A DNA stretch of 64,000 nt, from positions 7,564,001 to 7,628,000 of the forward strand of contig CM038915.1 in NCBI GenBank assembly GCA_021904315.1, read 5' to 3'. The translations under genes and the position numbers were made by a program. The notes under the pieces are model-generated. The model was not told the DNA's origin, did not search any database, and was given only the letters and a program-made list of their open reading frames with translations. The stretch comes from Sphagnum magellanicum. Taxonomy: Eukaryota; Streptophyta; Sphagnopsida; Sphagnales; Sphagnaceae. Shown here piece by piece: positions 12,689 through 25,389 of this stretch (its first letter is position 1; each line of letters opens with the position of its first letter).

Positions 12689-13196
12689 CTAGTGGTACCC
12701 GTGACCTTCGGACACCCGTGGCTACGCCACTCCAGCCACCCCGAACGCGCAGTGGTCCCGACCGACGTTGTGCAGGTATCAGAACCAGCTGTGTGTACCC
12801 TCAGGTTATTAGTCCGGGTATTTACTCCCTTACCCGACATGAGAAAACCCAAAACCCCGGTTCTGACATTTTGAACCTTGGTTCTTGAAAGTTTTGGAAA
12901 TTTTCGAAAACACGCTCCTCTATATAACCGCCGGTTCTTTCGGTAGTGGGGGGGGGGAGGGGAAGGTTTGTATATCCGCTTCTAGTGTGATGGGAGAGGG
13001 ATGCGATCCGACCGTCATTCCTACCCTTTGGACGGCTGCAATGCTTTGTGGAGACGGTTTGTACACGGAAACCGTGGTGGTCCAACCCCCGTCACAAACT
13101 GACACCGGTCGTCCGCTGCTTCACCGGCCTCTCCTTCCCCCACCCCCAAAACCCTCATCAGACAGACTGACGGACGTAGTGAATTAATATATAAGA
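12689..13196 (-). mobile_element. Non-autonomous Helitron, family B, copy 1
   Basis: On the minus strand the element starts at 13196 with TCTTATATATTAATTCACTA and ends at 12689 with CTAG. It is flanked by A before the TC and T after the CTAG, the A-T insertion signature of Helitrons, with no target duplication. Near the 3' end a short palindrome (GTGGC-GTA-GCCAC) precedes the CTAG. The interior is GC-rich, has no helicase or Rep motif, and so must have been moved by an autonomous partner. The 3' end is nearly the same as that of the element ending at 47004 (GGAGTGGCGTAG then CACGGG then CACTAGT). Length 508 bp. Confidence 0.8.
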
Positions 13197-13576
13197 TGGG
13201 AACTATAATAGATTCAAATTTAGCTCCTTATGTAAACTAGGTGGTTTTTACTAGTAATTAAACTAGTTACCTAATGTTCATTAAGTAGGAACTAATTCAA
13301 ATATGAACCACTAATTAAAAACCAAAAAATTAGATATTAATTAATCAATTAACATTTATTGAAAATATGACTTAAACTAACAAAGGTTGGATATGTACTT
13401 AAATCATAGTTAACATTAATTCAAAATATGTACCATTAACTATAACTAGCAAAATAACCAATTATAATTTAACACTTACAAAGGTCATATCTATACTTAA
13501 TGCATGATTAATAATGAGTAAACATTACAAACAAAAGCATTCATGGCATTAAATAAGAAGATTTTTATCATTGACA
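13197..13576. other. AT-rich spacer between two Helitrons
   Basis: 380 bp of AT-rich sequence, rich in ACTAATTA/TTAAC words, matching the surrounding intergenic DNA in composition. Nothing else seen. Confidence 0.6.
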
Positions 13577-13861
13577 TCTTATATATTAAAGCAACAGTGG
13601 TGTCTGTCTGTTCGGGTAGTGCCTGGAAAATTTCCTGCCCGGACAGACAAACAGACACCACTGTTGCCCCCCCCCCCCTTGTTAGTTGGGTAATAACTGT
13701 CACAACACGGGCGAGGGGGGGGGGGACGGGCGGGGAAGGACTGGGCGAGGGGGGCCAACACGGGCCAGGGGGGGGCACAGGCGGGGAAAGACCGGGCGGG
13801 GGGAGGGGCACGGGCGGGGAAGGAAGCTCGACGGGTGCATTATGCACCAGGTTCACACTAG
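13577..13861 (+). mobile_element. Non-autonomous Helitron, family A, copy 1
   Basis: It starts with TCTTATATATTAAAGCAACA, preceded by A (13576), and ends with CTAG at 13858-13861, followed by T. A perfect 3' hairpin GGTGC-ATTAT-GCACC (13834-13848) lies ten bases before the CTAG, as expected for Helitrons. Just inside the 5' end there is a long foldback: the arm from 13591 pairs with the arm ending at 13667. The middle (13693-13828) is an extreme G-rich stretch built from GGCGGGGAAGG-like units. Length 285 bp, no coding capacity. Both termini match those of the element at 45362-45929. Confidence 0.85.
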
Positions 13862-16800
13862 TAATTAGAAATTATTCATAACATCATGATGGGTAAATCC
13901 AGATTTTCATGACATGATTTTTGACATAAATAATTCTAATATGTTATTTTGTGTGTTTTGATTGACTTCAAGAACTTAGAATTGCAAATTGGACACCCAC
14001 CTCACAAATTGTATCTATAAGTAAATTAACAAATTGAAGTTTGAAATCAATATTATTGGAAAAGGAAATGATTTCATGGAAAATCCATATATGATCGTGA
14101 CATTTTGTTTTGATATTGTAAGATTCAAGGAGCAAATGAAAATCTATTAATATTATTACCTTATGTTAATTTGATTGTGACTAATAGTGTAAAACCCAAG
14201 TTATGTTTAATGGTATGGTGTGTTAAATATAATATGGGGTTTTGCACTTGTTTTTGGGCTTTGGACTTATTGCTATGGACCCATGTTATCAATGACCATA
14301 TACTAATTTTGATGTGTTTAAAGGGGTTGCATCAATTAAATTACTATAAGTGGGTGTTTTCTAATGGCTAATCAACATATTGCAACTCTTTTTGTGGTAT
14401 TTTAGTTCATTTGATTTTTGATGCAATGGGTTTTATTGAACAAATGTCCAATTTTTAATGTTCTCATGTGTAATATTTGGGTCTTGATGGGAAGGGCCAT
14501 GGGTATTCATCTCCACACCTAGCTTTATGATGTTCAATGGTAGGTGAAATGTTGGAGTTATAATTGGTAGTTGTTAGGCAAATTGTAAAGTTGTTGTGGG
14601 AGTTCAAGTGAATTGGCACTTCCAATTGGATTGACTATTTGAAATTCTACAAAGTAATCATTTCATGTTGGCATTCATATATGGTATATTGGACATTAAC
14701 ACATGTGTCTATTTTAATGTTGTGTCTTATGTCACATTTCAAAAGCGGCGAAGAACATTCTTGCATATATATATATTGTGGTTAGTATTGTGGTTCATGC
14801 TTGATAGAAATTATTATGTATAGTTGGCATATTTCATTTAAAATTTTCATATATGTAGTTTTAGGTAGGTGTGTTAGTTTTTAATTATTTAGGGGGTCGT
14901 TACTTTGTGATATTTCATTAGCATTGATTCATGTGTTTGTGTTGTTGGGAAGTGAGGTGTGTTTTGCAACCTTGAAATCATGTTTGATGTGGGAATGCTT
15001 TTAATTACACTTGTATTTGTTTAAGTAGTAGCCTTGCACATGTGTGATTGTGCTTATATTCAATGTGTACATGTATTGGGGTTGTTTGTGATAAATTTTG
15101 CCTATTTCATCCCTTGCTCTTTCCTTTATTATAAATGTTGACACATTAATTGCAATGTGTCAAAATGCACACAACTTTTTCCTTGGTTAGCTATATGTGA
15201 CAATTTTACATTCTATAATTTGCAATGTGCTACTATTGCATTCTTGCGACTCTTGTCACACTGAGATATTTGTACGATTTGGCCTTATGGCTTATAATTG
15301 CATGACATTGTTGGATAATATGTTTAACCTTGTAGATTCGTTTCATATAATCTATTGTTTGGTTTAAATATATAGGTTGATTTCAAAATTGAAATATTTA
15401 CAAATATGAATTTCAATTATTAACATCTTGGTGAAATTCTACATGCCCATTAAATCTATTTTTAAATATGGATTACAAAATAAAAACCTTTTGACCTCAT
15501 TATACCTATTAACATTTGGTGTTATTGTTAGTGTTAAGCCATACAAGGGTGTTAAAATTATATGTTAATACACACCTAAAATGTTAACTAACATTATGTT
15601 CTACATGGAAAATGGTGTGGAACTACTATTAAACCAAATTAATCACCAATATTATCTAACATCAAATCTTTGAAAACCATAGGTTTGAGAATTTAATATT
15701 TAATATTGGTTGTAGTTAAAATTTTCTTTAAAAATCAATTACTTTTATTTTAGAGTTTGTCTTCCACAATCCCTAATCTTTCCCCCCCTTATTTTTATGT
15801 GTAATTTTGTAAAACTAATATTGCATAATTGGGTCATACTATTATGTTAAGGGAAAAAATACTAGATTAAAACTTGGGGATGATTTTTATTGTTCATAGT
15901 CGGAGTTTATTAAATTTACATTATCAATAGTAGGTAGGAATGATTAAAAAACCATTACTTCCATTCTTTAGGAGGTACCTAGTTGACTTGATTTCATTAT
16001 ATATTTTAGTTAATTTTGAAAAAAAAAAGTGGTGTGGAGTTAGGTGGCTAGAATGTAGGTGCTAAAATAAGATCTTGATTGATTTGGAAGATTTTAGGTA
16101 GTTGTGATGAATGAGGTTGCAATTTTTTTAGGAGATAGGTAAAGTTACCTCAAATTATATAATACTATTTTTTGGTGTGGAAGTATGGGGGAATTCAAGT
16201 GAGAAGGTGTGAATGTGGTGTCAAGGTTCCAATAATAGGGAATTAATTTGTATTTTGGTTGAAGAAATTATATGAATTTGGAAAAACATGTGCACCCCTT
16301 ATTGGTGTGTGCTTGTTGGATTGTTTTGACATCATAGAAGTATGTGATCTTTTAACAATGGAATACATTTTCTTGTAAAAATAAATTACATTTTATATTT
16401 TCATATACATTTAATTATAATAGTCTACCTAATCAATGATCATACTTTGCAAGAACATATATTGAGTGACCATTATTAAAGTATATTTTTATGATTATTT
16501 TGGCCTTGTAGTAGCCTTCTAAATGATTAGTTTGTGGTTTGTGTGTAGGTTTGAATATTTGTAGTGACAAACCCTATTATTGGAGTTGATGTATTTCATT
16601 ACTAGAATATTATTTTTGTTCTATTTAGGTTACCAAACTAGTAGGACTTAAAATGCACATGGGAGTAGTTGTTGAAACTTTGTCATAAACTATTATAATT
16701 GTTTATTAAGGGCATAATTGTTCTTCAATAGCTCAAATTTATGTGCTATTTCTTGATGTAAATTCCTATTTAGGTTACCAAACTATCACAAATCATTTTT

Positions 16801-18110
16801 CCTTGAGTTTACCATCTATTAGTTTTTGATTTCATGTTTCTAATTCTTTGATTATTAGAATATTTTAACATTTGAGTTCTCTTTTATAATAGTTTAGAAT
16901 CCTATTAGGTTTTTTGCATATGAACTTCTATCAGGTAACTTATTTAATGTTTTATTTGTTTTGTCAAGTTTGCTTACCCAATAGGATTGATTTGTTGTTT
17001 TTCATCTATGTGTTTTGTCATCCCTTGGAAGAATGGTTTTTCATATTCCTAATCATGTAACAAATCTTATCAAAATGTGATAATGCAAGCATGGCGGTTT
17101 AATATGTTCCGTAACTTGTGTTATGTTTATCATTTGTTTGTCATCCTTCTCTATAAAAGATGATATGGGTGTTCGCCCAATGTATTTTTATTGTTGTGAA
17201 TCACTTTTTTTTCACTATTAAATTGTCAACATTTATGAGATTGAATCTTACCTTTGTTGCATTTTTGGATCATGGCCTTGACATGTTTTGCTTTGACTCC
17301 AAAAACTTACCATAACCTAATCAATATTTGGAGGTGATTTCAACCCAAGTTGTGAATAGTATTGAGTTTTCAAATTTCAAAAAATGAAACATTCCCCAAA
17401 AAAAAACAATGCACACATATGAAAAAGAAAGAAAACAAATATACAAAGAAAAGAAAGTGGGAAAAAATGCCCAAGTTGCAAGTTTAAACTTGATTGAAAA
17501 TACATGATAATAACTTAATGTTAGCTATCATCTAACATGATGGTGTGGAGAGATTGAAGTGGTGTTACATACATTAATGTTAACCTAATGATGTCAACAT
17601 TGTTTGTAACAACTTTTCACTTTCCTTTGGTGGTAGAGCAATGCCATCTAATAAGGTTTAAGACATGAATGATAATCTTGAGATGTGAACATCATTATCA
17701 ATTACTCATTACATTCTCATGATGTTAGGGCAATGTTAATTAATAGGACCTAAAGACTAATTGTGACTTGGATTTAACGATAACAAGTAAAAAAAAAAGA
17801 ACACTTCATCTTCACATTATAATATAAATGATATTCCCTCACATAATGATTGAATAAAAAGATAACATATTGGTTATGGATGATTCAAGTAATATGACAT
17901 GGTGTGATATATATAAGCTTTCCCAGGATGATGGAAGTTGCCATACATAATGATTTTTTGTGGCCAAATTTTTGGTGTTATGTTAAAAATTGTTTTTGAG
18001 AAAAAAACTAGCAAAATGTCAAAATTTTAAAGTAAAATTATATGGGTTTTCAAAAAAAAAACAAAATGACCTTATTGTGAAATCAAACAATTGAAATCAA
18101 ACATTGGGCC
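13862..18110. other. AT-rich intergenic stretch, no gene recognised
   Basis: About 4.2 kb, strongly AT-rich on both strands, with no open frame above about 66 codons and no recognisable motif. Confidence 0.55.
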
Positions 18111-18114
18111 AACA

Positions 18115-20035
18115 AGGACATGGCTTTTGCAATGTTACTTAACGTGATATTCTTTCATTAAATTAATCCAATGAATGAATGAATACATGTTTTCAATACA
18201 ACTTATACCTTTTGTTTGTGCATTATATGCATTTGAATTTCTCATATTTTATAGTCACCATAATCATGATGGCAATTCGTAGTCATACCATTTGCCATGG
18301 GAATTCATCAAAATGATCTTTTGGGATGGGCATTATGTGCCTTAGTTCATTTTAGGGCATTACATTATACAGCTAACCATTTCCCCTTTTGTTTATTTCC
18401 ATCCATTGTAGATGACATTCACATCATCTTAGCCCCTTCTATTATATCATTTGTATATGAGCACTTTCAAATTGACTTAGTGCGATAAATTTTTATATCC
18501 AACTTTAAAAATTGTGTAGCATGGTCCCCTTTTGCCATGTCGCTTGATTTCAACACCTTGTCCCAATTTAACACACCATTAGAAGGAATTAACATTTTGG
18601 GGGTTCCATTAGACAGTTCATCATTCATATCATTTTTCATTAAAGATATTTTGTTCAAAAATGTTTGCCAATTTGAGCTTCTCTTTAGACTTGGTGATGT
18701 CCATGTAACCTTTGAAATCCTAATTCATTACTTCGCACAACGGCCATTGTATCTATTATGTTGCACACCTCTTTTTTTCACTTTCATAGATTCCCTTGTT
18801 TCCTTTGACTTGTCCTTCTTTCATGTGTTTGGATGCCTTTTGGGTCTAGGTTCATTTGATAGCCTATAAAGAGTTTTAGCCTTTAAACAAGCCTTTCTCC
18901 CAATAACTTTCAATGGCATTAGGCTTAAATCAATAATCACCATCGCCCTAACAACCTATTTAGGGAATTGGGCCCTTGTAGTTTTAATCATAGCGTCTAA
19001 GTTCATGGTCAATCAACATCCTTGCCTTCTTGAAGCCTTAACATGAGTTAACAACTTCCTTTTCCAACAACACTTCAAAGTAGCATACGATTTTTAACTA
19101 TTCCAAACACGAGCGTGTCTTCCTCCTTTTGAACAACTCATCGAACAACAAATGGTTCATCTTCAAGACTCCATTTAAGAATGTTTGCACCATCATATCC
19201 TTTTTAACATGTTTTTTGACGGGATACTTGAAGTGCATTGTTTTCAAATTTTATCATGTTTCAATCCTAAGGCGGGCATTTGGTTTATAGTTCACCCAAT
19301 CTTCCCAACTTTTCAATTATCTTCCCCAATTTTTCCACAATGCTTCGGATGTGGTTTGGACTATCACATTCTTCAATTGTAGGCCTCCTTTGATGTGCGT
19401 GCACACATCTCATTAACCTTATGGATATCCACCTCTTACATTGCACCCATAGCAATGAGCGCATGGGGACCCATGATGCAATTCATGACATTTTTGTTGC
19501 CGTTATGCAAGATGTTGACTTCCATGTGCGATAAAAACAACTACATACACTTCCTTCAACTACATTCAATTCCTCCTATTGATGAATCAACATCATCCAA
19601 AGATGGAATTATCATTTTAATTGCTGTTATTATAGTCGACCCAATGTGTGTAGATCTACTTCTTTCATCTTGCACAACTCAAAAATTTGTTGCTTTTGAT
19701 GTAGTTCAAGCTAAAGAAAAGAACTACTATGACCAACATCCCATTAATCAATTCCTCCCTCTAGCAATTGAGATATTTGGATGTTTACACAAACATGTTA
19801 TATGTTCTTACATGATTGTACCAATGCTATTTGGAGCCTAAAAAGGCAAAAAGGCCCTCCCCTTTCTATCTTGGTTACTTTTCTTTGTCAAAAAAATTTC
19901 AATTACATTGCGAAAAATGCAAGCATCTTCCATCTTAAGTCAAGTAATAGCGATAGGCCTAGCTACTTTCCAACTTCCACCCTTTCATCACATACCCGTC
20001 ATCACCATAGCTGAACTATTACAAGCAGCTGGGTT
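18115..20035 (+). mobile_element. 5'-truncated LINE (non-LTR) reverse-transcriptase fragment
   Basis: Broken frames on the plus strand together match the second half of a plant non-LTR reverse transcriptase and its C-terminal extension. From 18297, GIHQNDLLGWAL corresponds to the conserved RQGDPLGGAL block. FPSIVDDIHI at about 18396-18425 carries the catalytic aspartate pair (18411-18416). LEGINILGVPL and FRLGDVHVTFEIL follow, then a long C-terminal part ending in AELLQAAGLVRW near 20034. Upstream of 18297, short matching pieces reach back to about 18115, and the rest of the 5' half is missing, as is usual for LINEs. Several stops and frame changes (at least five) interrupt it. No poly-A tail or target duplication was identified. 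Clade assignment is open. Confidence 0.7.
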
Positions 20036-21551
20036 GGTGAGATGGAGAGTTTTTAACTTTTAGTTTGTGCTAATTTGACGTGCTTTAAATTTTGCCTTGT
20101 TTTTGATACAGTTGTACATTTTCAGAAGCTGGGGTGTGTTTTATAAATAAAGTTTTGCAGGGTTTTGATGATCTTCTACTCTTTGGTACAACATGGTTCC
20201 ATCTTCCTTTCCCAGAAAGTTGAAGGTACCCTGCCTGATGCAGACATAATCCAAATTCCCAATTACATAATTGTTTGAGGTACATGAACAGTTTTTGTCC
20301 TGTTCCTGGATTTGAAGGCTCCAGCTTATTTGTTTAAAATTCTGGCTAAAAATTTATAAAATATTGACAGGATCTTTGGTGCAGTCCTGAGGAGTAATTT
20401 TTTGGGTGGACAAACAATAGTCATGGGTAAGGTTCTCCCTCCCCACCCTCCATTTTTATTTTTATTTTCCAAAAAGAACTTTTTTGTTTGAAAATGAAAA
20501 ATTTCCTTGTTCAGCTTTTCTTTTGGGTAAAAATTATCAAAAAAAAATCCAATTTTATTTTTAAACTGATGTTTTGGATTTAAAAGGAAAATTTTCATTA
20601 TGTAGCTTTTTGGGGGGGGCAAAAAAATTGTCAATCTATAAAAAAAAATGGGCCCAAGTAAGCTTGCCTCCACCCCAAGCCAAAATCCATTTAAAAAAAA
20701 AAAAGGAAATTCGACTTATTATGCTTTTCTTTTGGGTAAAAATTTGTCAATAAATTAAAAAAATGGTCCTGAGTGAGGTTCTTCCCCCAAAAAAAAAAAT
20801 CCAAAAAGAATCCAAACCCAGTTCAGTTCTGCCTCGACTACACCCTTCTGGATACCCTATGGTGTACATGGGGTATATATGTATATATAAAAAAATTTGC
20901 TTCCATTGGAAGATACACAAAACAAACAAGAGGCAAAAACCTTCTTGTTCAAGATCCTCAATTGTTTTTTTGGCTACTCTGAAGGTGCTCCTCTTGGATA
21001 GATAGATAGATAGGAGTTTTTAAAAACAAATTTCTCCTCTACTATTACAGGCTCCAAGGATTTGATGGTGGTAAATTCTGTTGCAGAGACATAAAGACAT
21101 TCTTTTGTGTTCAGATGATTGTTGGGAAGCTTCTTGTTGTACATAGGAACAACTCTTTTCTAAGGGGACCAGACCAGATAGATAGATGCTGCTTGTGGTG
21201 AAGAAGGGCAAAGAAGAAAGGACTTTGTGCAAAACTGTTTTTTCTGCACTGGATGTTGGAACTTGGAACACACATATTTCAATTAAAATAACACACCTAA
21301 GTACTCCTCCCCCCAAAGGGAGGAAAGGCGGGTCTTGCAATGCTTAATGAACTTATTATATATATTGCAGTACTTTTTATCATTCTGGCATCTTCTCGGT
21401 GTTTATTTTGGGGGGGGGGGGGGGGGGGTTTGTTTGTTTGTTTGTTTTTTTGTTTTTTTTTTCCATTCCTAAAATTCTGACTATAGTTGTTGAGCTGAGG
21501 GGGGGGGAAAAAAAAAAAAAAAAAAAAAACCAAGTAATTTTGCACTACTTA
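20036..21551. other. Intergenic stretch with homopolymers and a degenerate repeat
   Basis: 20500-20790 holds about three degenerate copies of a unit containing CTTTTCTTTTGGGTAAAAAT and TTGTCAAT (near 20514, 20602 and 20722). Long A, T and G homopolymers are common, including a 20-base G run at 21411 and a long A run near 21510. A short GATA microsatellite lies at 20997-21013. The open frames here are products of these low-complexity runs. Confidence 0.5.
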
Positions 21552-22826
21552 GACACACCGCACCACCTAACCAAGCTTTAGGGCATGCACCCAATAGGAA
21601 CATCAAATGAATTTCTAGAACTTTCAACATTGTGAGTGAGATGATTTTTGAGAAAATTTGACATTTGTTGAAAATAATTTAATTATTGCTGGAATGGGAA
21701 AGATGTTATGTGTAGGGTAAAGAAAGCCCTACTAGGGGGCCCTACTGGGCATTCTCAAAATAAGGGGCCGAGTCTGGCCCTGCGTTTTAGGAATGCCCCT
21801 CACCCACGAGCTTTACCTATCATAAAGTGTGAGGCAAAATTTATCAAGAACCAAACCCATGTAAACCACCAGGCCTACAAATGGGAGGGTTCTTATGCCT
21901 ACTCCCCATTGGTGGGAGAGCTCTTATGCCTACTCCGCATTAGTGGGAGGGCTCTTATGCCTACTCCTCAATAGTGGGAGGGTTCTTACACCTATAAGTA
22001 GGCATAATTTCCCTCCCATCCTAGAGGAATAGGCATAATATCCCTTCCAATTTCTAGGAGTGAAATTGATGTATATAGGGTGCCCTCCACATACGCTACA
22101 AAATTTTCTCTCGTGACAATACGAACTCAAAGCCGTGATTTGTTGTTAGAGGTGATATTTCGTGACCTGGTGACCCTTTTAAAAAAACAAAAGAAAAAGA
22201 AAAAGCCTTTGGGACAAGGGGCAAAGGCTTCTACCTCACTGTAGCCACAATATGAGGGAAAAAGAACTTGGGAGTCACCACATTTAGACAATAATAAGTT
22301 GCAACATGTGGCCAAAATATCGCATGATTCCTAAACTTTTTTACTTTCCTCTATGACGTGCAGTCGAATTTGGCTAGTTCCTCTTGTCAAATGATAGCCA
22401 ACCCACCACCTACCTCACAAATTTGGAAAACAAAAACACTGGGACCAAGCTTATGAATATCATCTGTCAAGAGGGTAGAAACTATAAACTACAAAAATAA
22501 GATAAAAATAAAAGGTTATGAAAATCTCCCCAAAAAATGCCTTCTTTCAAAAGAAAAATATAATAATTTCATTGGGGGTGGTATGAAATAGTGAAAGTCA
22601 TTGTGAAGATGGGTGACATACCCTAATCGTTAATGTAGTACCTTAAAGGGTTACATACCGTAATTGTTAGTGAAGTAGAACCTTTACCAGTTTGGCACTA
22701 ATTAAATTATTTTCAATAAATGTTGATTTTTGTTCACAATCAGTTGCTCACAACGTAAAACGTTTTAAAACATTATTTGACATTACTATTGATCACTTGC
22801 CCTAACACCTGGTGGTGCGGTGTGCC
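21552..22826. mobile_element. DNA transposon with about 150-bp terminal inverted repeats, superfamily uncertain
   Basis: The left end begins GACACACCGCACCACC and the right end is its inverse, GGTGGTGCGGTGTGCC. Inverted similarity continues for about 145-150 bp on each side (21552-21700 and 22680-22826), including a 20-base identical block TTGAAAATAATTTAATTA near each inner end. A 7-bp duplication CTACTTA flanks the element directly (21545-21551 and 22827-22833). Length 1275 bp; there is no transposase frame, so it is non-autonomous. Long terminal repeats starting with G suggest a Mutator-like element. The 7-bp duplication is shorter than the usual 9, however, so a hAT or another superfamily is not excluded. 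Confidence 0.75.
21882..22060. repeat. 31-bp direct repeats facing inverted copies
   Basis: Three 31-bp units beginning TGGGAGGGTTCTTATGCCTA start at 21882, 21913 and 21944, with a partial fourth at 21975. After a short centre, two inverted copies follow (about 22003-22024 and 22031-22052, reading GTAGGCATAATTTCCCTCCC). The whole block could fold back on itself. It lies inside the long-TIR element. Confidence 0.7.
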
Positions 22827-22833
22827 CTACTTA

Positions 22834-25380
22834 TTATTTGACATTTTTTCCTCCTATCTCAATTTCAGGAAATTTTAAAATTTTATTGCTGATGTGAAAA
22901 ATGAAAAAAAAGGAAAAATTATTGAGAAGATGATGGAATGGTAAAGGGAGTATGTTATATGCTACAAGGACATTAAGTTGTAAATTATGCAATTCAAAGA
23001 AGATTTGATCATATATAGTAGTAGTTCATTCTTGTTAAGAGTTACTCTTTAAAATGTTTTAACTTTGTATACTATTTAACACTTGTTAAATCTTTTAATA
23101 AACTTAACCCCTAAATGGTAGGTAAGTCAGAAATGGTTTTTTTTTTTTTTTGGGGAAACTTAAACGGGTGTGAGCAATAATAAATTTTTTTTTTCAAAAA
23201 CATACATGTTTTTGCACAAGGTTTTTGTGAGAGCTTTGAGATCAATTGCTAACTAATCATTACAATTTAGATTAAGGTGAAGTTTTGATAAAACAAATGC
23301 TTAGCATGTGGCAAGGAGGTTAACTTTGAAGACTCCCTTATAAGCTAACTTAACCAAGGGTTTTTAACAATGGGATCAACTTGGGTTCTCTTTGAAATTC
23401 ATGCAAACTTACAATTGCAAGTTCTTCTATTCATATTTCTGGAATTATTAGGCTTCATTCTTAGTTGAAGAACCACATTTTGGTCTAGTTTGTTTTTTGT
23501 ATGACCTAACTTGACCATTGTACTTGCCATATAAGGATCAACATAGTGGTGTCATATTAGATAAGTTTTTTGGTTGGTGAAGTTTTTAACTTTAACTTTG
23601 GGAAACTCTTGCTCATAAGTTTAATTTAGCTTTGCTATTTTATCATCTCTCTTGCCTGATTTGGCTGAAATTTCTAGTATGAAATGTGTGAACTTTAAAT
23701 TCAACTATTGATTTTGTAATTCTATTCAAAATGATGATTTGATTGGACTACTTTTCCAAACTAAGCTTTCTAGTAAATGATTTTGGTTATGTTTGAGTTG
23801 TCAATCTACCTAAAGTTAAAAATTCATTAGGGTTTATTAATATTGTTTTGAAGCTTTTAGGGTTGATTAAGGTTATTTTGAGGCTTGTTGTGGTGGTTCT
23901 AGCTTGTGTCAAGGCAAATTGAGCTACATATCATTGTTCGTATTCATGTTTATATTTACCATATCATTTTGTTCTGGTTTGTAAAGACTTGCTGAAAATT
24001 TATTAGCATATTTGGACTATATGTTATGAAGTGGAATTCAATGATTGTCAAGTGATTATGATTAGTTGTATAATTAAGTTTAGATTAATTATGCTTAATT
24101 TAATTTAGTTAAATTAATCTATGCTTAATTTAATTTAGTTAAATTAATCTATTTTAATGTGTAGTTTAATTATAAATCGATTTCAATGTGTAAAAATTAA
24201 AATTAAATTAAAATTTGATATAAAATTCAGGTTCTTGTGATCTTTTTTTTAAAAAAATGATTTAAAATGAACTCACTTATAATACATATAATATGACTTT
24301 GTGAGATGCTGGGTCCTTCCATTTTCAAAGAAGGGTTCTTCCACTTGTAGGAGGAAGGAGACTCTCTTCTTCTGTTTGTTTCTCAGGAAGTATGGTCCCC
24401 ATTTTGTCATTGCAACCTTGTGATTTTTAACCTTCTAAATGATCCGCTTTTTTTGTCATTTATTTGATAAATCTCATCCATAAAAAAAAAAAAACTTCGA
24501 CCAAGTCTTTACCTTCAGTAAGGCACTGGATCGAGGACATTACTAGAAGCATTCTTTGCATTTGGCTCTCACTTCACATGGGCCTTTTTTTCCTTTTCAT
24601 TTGGTAATTCCCTCAACCTTCCTTGTGCCTTATTGTACACATGAAGAAGACCCCCCCCTCCAAAACCTTTTTAGTGTAATCGAAGGCGCACCTTATTTAG
24701 TGTAACTTTTCAGTGGGCGTTTTGGAAAAAAATGAAACACTCACTCCAGCGTGCAGGTGCTTAGTTTCTTCAAACGCCCCACCTTTAGAGCAAGTCTTTA
24801 TTTACACTCGGTGAAAGCCTGCTGCCTCGCCTCGGGCTTTTACCCTACACTTTTTTCCATTCTAAATGTGAACCCATACAAAATAAATCACTTTGCCCGT
24901 AAAGAAATCCCCGCTTGTCGTCTTCACACGAGGGGAGGCATTTTCTGTTGGGGACCCATTTTTTAAATATTTGGTGAGCAGAAGTTCTTCCGCCTTGCTC
25001 CATTAAACAATGTGAAAATTTGTTGCTTATTCCAAAAACATGGGAAACGGACAACAATGCATACCCCGATACACACCACCCCCACACTAGCCTACCCCCA
25101 AAAGGAAAAAAAAAAAAAAAAAAAAAAGCTGGATCTATTGGGTGCATGCTGCAATTTCCCATTTGTTCAAGTCGAATTTTTATTCCGAACTGTGTTCATC
25201 TCATCACCTATATATGGCGAAGACTAATGGCCGAGGCGTGAATTGGGGGGACGGAGTGCACAAGGGGCCCACATCCAATTGAGAGCTCAAAACAACACAT
25301 GGATTTTTTTAATTTTATTTTTTGGCTCCCATCATTTATGGGAGACAGACAACAAGAACAAGAAGAAGGGGGGGTAGGGG
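22834..25380. other. Intergenic stretch, no gene recognised
   Basis: Mostly AT-rich, with a GC-richer patch at 24650-25280 that has open frames of 71-105 codons but no recognisable domain. A short exact duplication of TATGCTTAATTTAATTTAGT-type sequence occurs at 24085-24150. A long A run lies near 25108. Confidence 0.5.
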
Positions 25381-25389
25381 GCCGGCTTT

